Assembly: GCA_038087015.1 (NCBI GenBank)
Contig: JASBNA010000049.1
Span: 1 to 64,000, forward strand
Reading direction: 5' to 3'
DNA length: 64,000 nt
Origin: Cerrena zonata
Taxonomy: Eukaryota > Basidiomycota > Agaricomycetes > Polyporales > Cerrenaceae
This document shows positions 9,297 to 17,402 of the stretch, piece by piece. The position numbers and the translations under genes were made by a program. The notes beneath the pieces are model-generated. The model was not told the DNA's origin. It made no database searches and saw nothing but the letters and a program-made list of their open reading frames with translations. Numbering within the stretch: the first letter of the stretch is position 1; every line of letters starts with the position of its first letter.

Positions 9297-10673
9297 CTAG
9301 GTAATCTTCTTTTCGGAAACGTATCCGATTGCCGATAATCTTTCTGTTAAGCTGGGATGGGAAAGTTTATAGCAAGAATATAACCAATCAGGATCAGTAG
9401 AGGTCAAATTTTCTTTGTCTAATATTATGAGTGCTCGACCTAGAGCATCTGAATAACCCAATTTTTTAGCGTAATCATCAGCTAAATACTCATTACGTCT
9501 TGTTAATTGGTTAAGGGCAAGATTATTGAGTAATTCCACTGGCTTGGTAAGCAGATTATAAATTGTGAAAGCGACCCAAGCTGCACGAACATTTCCAAAA
9601 CCGAATTGGTTGTAAAAAGATTTGTTATTCAAGAAGAACAGAAATAAGTAGAAGTTAACCACCGATTGTACAAAGTCACCGATAAGAAGCTGCAGGATAT
9701 GATTCAATTTCCAATGGCCGATTTCGTGGGCTAAGACTGCCACGATTTCATCAGTACTTGCCGATTCAATCAAGGTATCGTATAAGACAATTTGTTTACT
9801 CCATGGTAATCCCGTAAAGAAAGCATTAGAATGAGATGATTTAGATGAGCCATCTATAACGAATAAGTTGCTGGAAGGAAATTTAACTTTAGAAGTAAGT
9901 GCTTCCAATTCACTTCTCAATTCGCCATTTTCAAGCGAAGTCATTTTGTAAATCCAAGGTATAATAACAACGGGGATTACGGTGTAAAGGAAGATTAAAA
10001 ACAAGAGCAAAAAGACACTTGAATAAAACACAAATTGCAGACCAAAATAGTCAATAACTTTTGAAATACCAGCCGCCACAATAGAATGGATGATACTTGA
10101 AAAAATAATTATTTTCAACTGATCAATCAAAAAGCTTTTGAGCGTATACTTATTGAAACCATGTTTTGCTTCAATGATAAAATTTGCATAGAGATCAAAG
10201 GGAAGAGACATGATGGTGTTTAAGCCAAATTGGATACTTTCAAATATGACTGCTTGCAAAACCGTACCAACAAACGATTTTGGTAAAAAAGGTGCAATAT
10301 TTTTCAAAATTATTCCACTTAAATTCCAGATTTTAGGGAAAAGATCATATTTTGCATACAAAAGTTGTTTAGCAGCTTGGTACACGGTTTTGAAGAATGA
10401 AAACTTCAATCTATCCCGGGCGTAATTTTGAGATTTGATGAAAGTATCTTGGTCGACTTGAGCCTTCAATGCAGCTGGAGGTGACTTCTTGTTTAACGCC
10501 TTGAATTGTCGATAGTTAATATAACTATCGGCAAAATGGTATAACAAGACACCAGTAGTGAAGATGCCTTTCCAATTGATGGAAGGGCTATCGAAAAGCG
10601 ATGGTAGCTACATCTCGTTAGTAAATATTCTCAGCTCTTTTGTTAGGTAACATACTGATGAGAAAAAGGACAT
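9297..10673 (-). CDS. STE24: CAAX prenyl protease Ste24 (spliced)
   Basis: Zinc metalloprotease of the ER and nuclear envelope that trims prenylated CAAX proteins such as a-factor and clears clogged translocons. Exon 2 (9297-10607) has no ATG at its 5' end: the nearest in-frame ATG is followed directly by TAG. That ATG-TAG is the end of a 48-nt intron (10608-10655) with donor GTATGT, branch site TACTAAC and acceptor TAG. Exon 1 is 10656-10673 and encodes MSFFSS. The joined product of 442 residues continues as LPSLFDSPSINWK, matching the S. cerevisiae start region (DHPNIPWK). The zinc motif HEIGHW, the SSHSNAFFTGLP block, the downstream EYLADDYAKKLGY glutamate region and the C-terminal SHPSLTERL are all present, along with multiple membrane spans. 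The full family length is about 450 residues. Confidence 0.93.
10608..10655 (-). other. STE24: STE24 intron, 48 nt
   Basis: The minus strand reads GTATGT at the donor, TTTACTAAC as branch site and GATGTAG at the acceptor, with only 9 nt from the branch site to the exon. Splicing joins codon 6 (TCA) to CTA in frame. Confidence 0.9.
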
Positions 10674-11159
10674 TGGATGATTGGTTAAAAATGGTTTCTG
10701 AAGAAAAATCAGCCTTTTATAAGCAAGCACTCCATAACAAAACCCCCCTACCAGAGGTTCAATGTAGGGGGATGCCCACCAAAGCCCATTAGTTTATAGG
10801 CTGCAAAAGGGGATGTCAAACTAAATTTTCGTAAAGTTGACGTATTTTTCTAATCCCTCCGGTAAAACATTCCTATTTAAAGAAGCCTTATCTTTTCAAA
10901 CGAAGTATGGCTGAAGAATACAGCACTCTATAAATTTTGCAGTTTCTTTTAGAAATGCTACCGGGTCGAGCATTAAGGTTAGAAGTGGTACGAGTCGAAA
11001 AAACCAACATCCCGAGTCAGTCAGCCGGGTCTCCTTTCAGCCCGAGTCAGCCCGAGTCATGTGACAGTCCCGCACCTTTAGTTTCGTTGGTTTATCAATC
11101 CACTTTTTTCAAAAGATTTAGAATGGGTTTGCTTAACTACTTTTCTTCTTTAAATAACG
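10674..11159. other. Divergent promoter region STE24/GCV3
   Basis: A GC-richer stretch (10960-11080) near GCV3 contains three GAGTCA words. Otherwise I see nothing. Confidence 0.5.
11014..11059 (+). promoter_or_regulatory. Cluster of three GAGTCA (Gcn4-type) words upstream of GCV3
   Basis: CCGAGTCAG at 11012-11020, CCGAGTCAG at 11042-11050 and CCGAGTCAT at 11052-11060 each contain GAGTCA, the complement of the Gcn4 core TGACTC. They lie 100-150 bp upstream of the glycine-cleavage gene. Amino-acid control is plausible but inferred. Confidence 0.4.
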
Positions 11160-11702
11160 ATGCTTTCAATTATTAGACCCGTCACTAGATCCAGTTTGAT
11201 GAGACCAAGTGTCTTGGCCCGTCAATTCAAACCAATGATTCCAAGTGTTAGATATAACTCTACTAATTTCACTATCAATACCCAATCCCACGTCTTTAAA
11301 TATTTGAATGAAGGCCCAAAATATGTTAAATTCACCGAAGAACATGAATGGTTAGCTGTCCATGAAGATGACACTGGGTTTGTTGGGATCACCACTTATG
11401 CCGCCGAAGCATTGGGAGATGCCACTTTTATCGAATTACCGGAAGTTGGAACCACGGTTGATATTGGAGAAAACATTGGATCAGTTGAAAGTGTTAAATC
11501 AGCAAGTGAAATCTATAGTCCAGTTCACGGAGAAATCATTGCAGTTAATGACATTTTAGAAAGCAAACCCCAATTAATCAACGATGATCCCATGGGGAAT
11601 GGATGGATTGCCCAAATCAAATTATTAGAACCAACTACGGTTGAATCAAGTGAAGAATTAATGGATAGTGAACAATATGAAGATTCCTTAAAAGATGAAT
11701 AG
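11160..11702 (+). CDS. GCV3: Glycine cleavage system H protein, mitochondrial
   Basis: Lipoyl carrier that shuttles the aminomethyl group between the P, T and L proteins of the mitochondrial glycine decarboxylase. It also serves in lipoate transfer to other enzymes in yeast. The 180-residue product begins with a basic, Ser/Arg-rich presequence (MLSIIRPVTRSSLMRPSVLARQ). The H domain starts near residue 55 (KYVKFTEEHEWL), and the lipoyl-lysine motif is GSVESVKSASEIYSPVHGEI. Length and motifs are complete. It lies between STE24 (divergent) and SNC2 (convergent). Confidence 0.97.
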   Translation: MLSIIRPVTRSSLMRPSVLARQFKPMIPSVRYNSTNFTINTQSHVFKYLNEGPKYVKFTEEHEWLAVHEDDTGFVGITTYAAEALGDATFIELPEVGTTVDIGENIGSVESVKSASEIYSPVHGEIIAVNDILESKPQLINDDPMGNGWIAQIKLLEPTTVESSEELMDSEQYEDSLKDE

Positions 11703-11817
11703 ATTTATATAAGCTACATATGTAGAATACATATAACATATTTATTCGTATACAAATCATTTCAACCATCAATTGAAATTAAATAAAAATTTGGTTAAAA
11801 AAAAAACTAGAGTAAGA

Positions 11818-12213
11818 TTAAGAGAAATGAACAGCAATAGGAACTATAATAACAATAAGTATAATGATAACTGCCAATATAAGACACATTCTCATCTTCA
11901 TATCTTTCCACCACATATCTTTTCTTACACGATTAGCACCTCTTCTAAAACCTTGGGCGCTAATGGCCAAATTATCAGTTTTATTTTCAATCGAGTCCAA
12001 ACGCTCCCCCCTTTCGGCAACCTTATTAATGTTATCCCTCATAACTCCCACCGTATCATCGATTTGCTAAATTCTGGTTAGTATGGCCTTACGCCTCCCC
12101 CCAAATACATCTTCTCAAATACATACTGCTTGAATGGCAGCAGTCCTGGAATTGGACTGTTCGCCAGTGGTTTGGTTCGGAATATATGGATCGTATGGAA
12201 CGGATGATGACAT
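11818..12213 (-). CDS. SNC2: Exocytic R-SNARE (synaptobrevin), spliced
   Basis: Vesicle SNARE that pairs with Sso and Sec9 for fusion of post-Golgi vesicles with the plasma membrane. Exon 1 (12127-12213) encodes 29 residues beginning [12 protein letters not shown], as in S. cerevisiae Snc2. An intron of 60 nt (12067-12126) has donor GTATGT, branch site TACTAAC and acceptor TAG. Exon 2 (11818-12066) resumes with [20 protein letters not shown], the conserved SNARE core with the zero-layer arginine, then WWKDMKMRM and a C-terminal membrane anchor ending VHFS. In total 111 residues, against 115-117 for Snc1 and Snc2. It shares a 585-bp divergent promoter with ACT1. Confidence 0.96.
12067..12126 (-). 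other. SNC2: SNC2 intron, 60 nt
   Basis: The minus strand reads GTATGTATTTG at the donor, CATACTAACC as branch site and AATTTAG at the acceptor. It joins codon 29 (GCA) to CAA in phase 0. Confidence 0.93.
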
Positions 12214-12798
12214 CTTGCTAATTGATTGGTCTAATAGGCTCAAATAAGTCGGTTAAGTAAGTACTTGGTCTCTTTTTTTTATTGGTGATCTTTTTTTGTC
12301 TATCTTTTGTGGGACCCAACCTGCACTTTTCCTACGCGTAACCTGCAAACCGTATAAAGGGGTTTCTACTCCCACCACCCATACAATCATATGGATGTAT
12401 TTACATATATATCAATATATCTATATACACATGTCTGTATGTGAACCGCCAGGTATACCCAGGCATTTGGGTGTATACTACAGTGCACCGGCCATTTAAT
12501 ATACCTAAATAGGTGATTGTGAAAATATCACCACAAAATCAAAAACAGTATATGATTTGCTTTGGTGTCCTTTTATTTAAAAATACCATTTTTTTTTTTG
12601 TTTTGTTAGCGTTTTCTTAATCTCAAATTTTCATTTTTTTTCGATTTTTTCGACTTTTTTTTTTGTTACTTTTTAGGTGTTGTGTTTTTTTCAAATATTT
12701 AATTATCTCTCTTTCTTCTCTTCTTTCTCTTCTTCTTCTTCTTTTCCTTTTGTTTCTATATATTTCAATTCTTATATTCATATAATTATTATTTCATA
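12214..12798. other. Divergent promoter SNC2/ACT1 with pyrimidine tracts
   Basis: The ACT1-proximal 200 bp is an uninterrupted series of T and CTT tracts (12590-12780), typical of highly expressed yeast promoters and 5' leaders. A TATATA word lies at about 12758-12763. Confidence 0.6.
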
Positions 12799-14594
12799 AT
12801 GGACGGTGGTATGTACCTTGAGCACGATTGATTGATTGATTCGCCGGGTTGAGTTCTGGCGGGTTTTTGGGCGGGTATTTTTGGGCGGTTAACTTTTGAT
12901 TTAAACCTCGACTATTCAGCTGGGTTGATCAATTCAATGGTAGGCTTCTGCTAGATCAGAGTGATGGGTCAATCTGGGTGGGTCATTACACGGTGGACTG
13001 GACAGCGTATCCTGTCGGTGATGATAGGTCAGTTGTTACAGGTCAAATCTTACAGGTCAGTACAGTCAGTTACAGGTCACATCCTACAGGTCACATTCTA
13101 CAGGTCACATTCTACACATTCTACACATTCTACAGGACATCCCTCTTCTAGGCTGGGTGGCCAGTGTTGGCTTATCAGATGGCTAGCAGTGTCGAGCGGG
13201 TGTCCTATCTGCAATTGACTGTGCTGGTTGTTTGCTGTACTGATAAAACCTTCGTTGGCTTTTTTCTTCCAATTTGTTCTTTTCCAGTGTTGAGTGCGCG
13301 CCCACTTTTTTTCCAGGTTCGTCGGTGAACCTTTTTTGCCCTCACTAAACTTTGTGTCGAGTTTTTATTATGAGTTTAGTTTCCGTTTCCGTTTTCGTTA
13401 TTGGTTGACGAGGTTCAATTGATCAATCGTTTTTTTTTTTTGTTTTTGTTACCTATACTAACCCATTTTATAGAAGAAGTTGCTGCTTTAGTTATCGATA
13501 ACGGTTCTGGTATGTGTAAAGCCGGTTTTGCCGGTGATGACGCTCCTCGTGCCGTTTTCCCTTCCATCGTTGGTAGACCAAGACACCAAGGTATCATGGT
13601 TGGTATGGGTCAAAAAGACTCTTATGTTGGGGATGAAGCCCAATCTAAAAGAGGTATTTTAACCTTAAGATACCCAATTGAACACGGTATTGTTACCAAT
13701 TGGGACGATATGGAAAAAATCTGGCACCACACTTTCTACAATGAATTGAGAGTTGCTCCAGAAGAACACCCAGTCTTATTAACTGAAGCTCCAATGAATC
13801 CAAAATCTAACAGAGAAAAGATGACTCAAATTATGTTTGAAACTTTTAACGTTCCAGCTTTCTACGTTTCTATTCAAGCTGTTTTATCTTTATACTCTTC
13901 TGGTAGAACTACTGGTATTGTTTTAGATTCTGGTGATGGTGTTACTCACGTTGTTCCAATTTATGCCGGTTTCTCCTTACCTCACGGTATCTTAAGAATC
14001 GACTTGGCTGGTAGAGATTTAACCGATTACTTGATGAAAATCTTATCTGAACGTGGTTACACTTTCTCTACTACCGCTGAACGTGAAATTGTTCGTGATA
14101 TTAAAGAAAAATTATGTTACGTTGCTTTGGATTTCGAACAAGAAATGCAAACTTCTTCTCAATCTTCTGCTATTGAAAAATCTTATGAATTACCAGATGG
14201 TCAAGTTATTACCATTGGTAATGAAAGATTTAGAGCCTCTGAAGCTTTATTCAGACCTGCTGATTTGGGTTTGGAAGCTCATGGTATTGATCAAACCACT
14301 TATAACTCCATCATGAAATGTGATGTTGATGTCCGTAAAGAATTATACGGTAACATTGTTATGTCTGGTGGTACTACCATGTTCCCAGGTATTGCTGAAC
14401 GTATGCAAAAAGAAATTACCGCTTTGGCTCCTTCTTCAATGAAGGTCAAAATTATCGCTCCTCCAGAAAGAAAATACTCTGTCTGGATTGGTGGTTCTAT
14501 CTTGGCTTCCTTATCTACTTTCCAACAAATGTGGATCTCAAAACAAGAATACGACGAATCTGGACCTTCCATCGTTCACCACAAATGTTTCTAA
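12799..14594 (+). CDS. ACT1: Actin (spliced)
   Basis: The single conventional actin of yeast, forming patches, cables and the contractile ring and acting as a subunit of nuclear remodelling complexes. Exon 1 is 10 nt (12799-12808, ATGGACGGTG). The intron is 12809-13473 (665 nt; donor GTATGT, branch TACTAAC, acceptor TAG), and exon 2 is 13474-14594. The joined start is [20 protein letters not shown] and the product ends IVHHKCF; 376 residues, the usual length. Compared with the S. cerevisiae and C. albicans actins, two unusual residues occur: Ser instead of Pro in RA-S-EALF and His in GLEA-H-GIDQ, close to the hydrophobic plug. Codon use is strongly biased, as expected for high expression. Confidence 0.99.
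12809..13473 (+). other. ACT1: ACT1 intron, 665 nt
   Basis: Donor GTATGT right after ATGGACGGTG, branch site CTATACTAACCC at 13453-13464 and acceptor TTTATAG. The position after 10 coding bases is the same as in S. cerevisiae and Candida. A short direct repeat lies inside. Confidence 0.97.
13026..13137. repeat. Short direct repeats inside the ACT1 intron
   Basis: Five to six copies of TTACAGGTCA or CTACAGGTCACAT alternate with CTACACATT words. The flanking intron sequence is not repetitive. Confidence 0.7.
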
Positions 14595-14981
14595 GCTTAA
14601 TCACTTTAGAAAATTATTTGTATCGTATCTCTTGTGCTTTTAAATATGTCTTTCTCTTTTTTTTTGATTCCACTATACATTGTTTTGTTTATACGTTTTA
14701 GCTTTTTATATAAAAAATTAGCCTTTTTTTCTTTTTTATTTTTTTTTTATTTCTATACTTTTTTCTTATCTTTCAACCGTTTCTAGAAGAAAGAAAAAAA
14801 AAAATAAATTAATTTGTTTGATTATGCTATAATATTTAAAAACTACTATTACTTATATTCAAAACTTCTTTAGTAAATCTTATAAAAGCTGTTTATTATG
14901 AATAAATAAATATTGAAAAATGGAAACAAAAAAGCGGAAGTTTTGAAAAGATAAAAAAAGATATAAAGTAGTATTGTAAAT
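14595..14981. other. Convergent 3' region of ACT1 and the fumarate reductase gene
   Basis: Long T and A runs and TTTTTATATAAAA-like efficiency elements suggest 3'-end processing signals on both strands. No gene is seen. Confidence 0.5.
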
Positions 14982-17016
14982 TTATTTAACTTCTAAATAT
15001 GGGGTCTCCCCTTTAAGTCTTCCAACTACACAGCTCTTAGCGTATCTTGGTATGACATTATCTTCATGTAACATATCAAAACTTTCAGTAGCATCCTTAC
15101 CGGCAAAGTTTATAATTGAATCTTCACCACCTGGGTGATCTTTCAAAAATGGGGTCAAGTCTAAAACTACGTTTTTAACAATCACCCAGCAGTCTTTAGC
15201 AGTGTTATGTTTGGCCACTTCATCTGCAGTGAATTCCTTTGATGGAATTTCGAAAGCAGTGAACTTGTCATCTTTCTTAGAACTTGATGATGACGAAGGT
15301 GGTGCTGAGGGCGGTGCTGATGGTGGTGCTGATGGTGGTGCCAAAGGTGGTGCCGAGGGTGGTGCTGAGGACGAAGGTGGTGCTCCTTCTCCCCCATTAC
15401 CCTCTTTATCAGTCCAGTCAATGGTGATTCTTTGAGGAAAAGCCGGATCGATATGGAAACTAATTTGTTTCAATCTATTGATCGCAGTATTCCCATCATT
15501 TGATTCAATTGGGGCAGGTTTTGCAGCCTCAGCATTGGCCAAGTGATTGAAGAAGAAACTAGATGCTCCGTCAGCAGCCACTCGGCCATAAACAACACAA
15601 GCCAATAATGAAGAGCCCCCAAGTCTATTATGACCGTGGACACCTCCAGCTACTTCACCACAAGCATACAAACCTTCAAAAGGTTTGAAAGTCTCCTCGT
15701 CAACTTGATATAAAACTTCGGCTTTATCGTTGATCTTAATACCACCCATAGTGAAGTGTAAAACTCTGGTAATGAAAGAAACATGGTAATTATCATTTGC
15801 TTCAATCTTGAAAGGAGTAGTTGGGAAAAACTTTTTACCAAACTCATCTTGAGTTTCACCGGAAGCTGCTTTATTATAAGTTTCAAAAGTCTTCTTCAAT
15901 TTATCAATGCCAATACCCATTTCTTTGGTTAACTCATCTCCAGTGACCGTCTTCATTAAGCTTCTTTGCTTATAATGCTTGATATGGAAAGCCAACTTTT
16001 CATCACTTTGGCTGTTCAAAACAAGACGAAGTGGGCCATTACCGGCTTTCAACTGCTTTTCCATTTCACCACTAACATAATCACGAGTACCCAATTCATC
16101 AACAAAACGGTCTCCGTGCTTATTTAAAATCACTCCACCTTCACCTCTTAAAGCTTCAGCACCTAAAAACAAAAACCTTGGTTGTTTTTTACCCAAAATA
16201 ACATCCTCATCATTTAAATCAATTAAACCGGTTGGATGAACTTGAACTTTGTCCATATCAATCCCAATCCCTTGATTTTTCATAATGATTTTTTGTCCAT
16301 CCCCAGTGGCATGATTACCATTGGTGGATGGCAAATCAATAATATCCGGACGGTACTTCCTCAAAAGAGAATTCTTAGTGAAATCAGCAGCATAACCACC
16401 AGTGGCCATAATTACTGGTCCGTTCAATTCCAGTTTCGATTTCGTTTTCAAGTCCTTATATTTAACCCCTAAAACCTTAAAATCGTCCCCTTCCGCTTTC
16501 ACCAAATCAATAACCTGAGTATTCTTCAATATCTTAACTCTTTCAGGTTCACTCTCAGACAAATTTTCTAAAGTCTCTAATAGTTTATACGTAATTGCCA
16601 TTCCTGGGAATTTGGCATCCTTACCACGGTGCGTTCTTGGTTGGGAGTGGCCTCCTAATCTTGATACAATACTCAAATCTAGTTTAAATACCTCTTGCAA
16701 CCAATGAACAGCGTCAGCACTATTATAAACCAATACCTTAATCAATTCTGGGTTGGCTCGATCTTTAGCCGTGGCTAAAGTATCCTGATAGAATTGCTCA
16801 ACGGAATCCTTAATTGACAAGTTAACCTGGAGTCCTAGTTAAAGTACCATTGATCCCAGATGTAGCCTTCCCACTATTACCACTTAAAAACCCTTGTTTA
16901 TCCAACAACACAACATTTCCTCCCCTAAGATAAACTTGATGTGCAGCTGAAAGTCCGGCCAATCCTCCTCCAACAACTATAATCGGATTACGGGGGAATT
17001 CCTCTGGTGTAGACAT
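14982..17016 (-). CDS. OSM2: Fumarate reductase (Osm1/Frd1 type) with C-terminal cytochrome b5 domain, +1 frameshift near the N-terminus
   Basis: Soluble FAD-dependent fumarate reductase that reoxidises FADH2 or FMNH2 under low oxygen, in ER or mitochondria in yeast. The ATG at 17014-17016 starts the FAD dinucleotide motif VVGGGLAGLSAAHQ, then GINGTLTRT. The frame then stops at 16822-16824, whereas the next frame continues QVNLSIKDSVEQF. Removing one base of the GG at 16829-16830 (minus CC) restores TRT-QVNLS, which matches S. cerevisiae GINGAHTDTQQNL including the conserved Gln. The catalytic region follows (RLGGHS, RTHRG, VHPTG, AAEALRGEGG, HFTMGGI, VHGHNRLGGSSLL). The C-terminal 85 residues are a cytochrome b5 domain (HPGGEDSI; second heme His in DMLHED), joined by a Ser/Ala/Pro linker. 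The symbol follows the C. albicans gene in the corresponding cluster, recalled rather than checked. Confidence 0.85.
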
Positions 17017-17402
17017 GCTCGTATTACTTCTATTTGTATTATAAAAAGTCCTATAAACTATAGTATCGAAAATAGTCTATATAAACTATAGTATTGAAAA
17101 CAGTCTAGTGTATCTATTTTACAGTGCAAAAGATTGCTTATATCGTCCCCCACATTATTGGCCCGATTGCAAATTGAGAACTGCCCTGACATTAAACAAA
17201 GCAAAAAAAAAAAAAAATATCGAACAATTCCATAAATACTTCACGGAGTCAAACGACATTTCTCATTGCGGGGCAGATAAGCCCAAGGAGGTCTCGGAGT
17301 TTTGTTGAATGTCAAAATCAAGGGGGACAAACTCGGTAGAATATCGAATAGAAAGACTGGAGGAGCTTGGGGGAGCTTGGGAAGGCTAGTTGAGATGGTA
17401 GG
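17017..17402. other. Intergenic region between the fumarate reductase gene and RAD54
   Basis: Contains a two-copy direct repeat (17047-17101) and an A-run. No gene is seen. Confidence 0.5.
17047..17101. repeat. Two-copy direct repeat, 27-28-bp unit
   Basis: The word TATAAACTATAGTATCGAAAA is repeated as TATAAACTATAGTATTGAAAA just upstream of the fumarate reductase start, possibly duplicated TATA elements. Confidence 0.7.

Noticed and set aside
12961..13218. 85-codon open frame on the plus strand
   Set aside because: Lies wholly inside the ACT1 intron and is created by the short direct repeats there.
16236..16472. 78-codon plus-strand frame over the fumarate reductase
   Set aside because: Antisense shadow of a conserved coding region.
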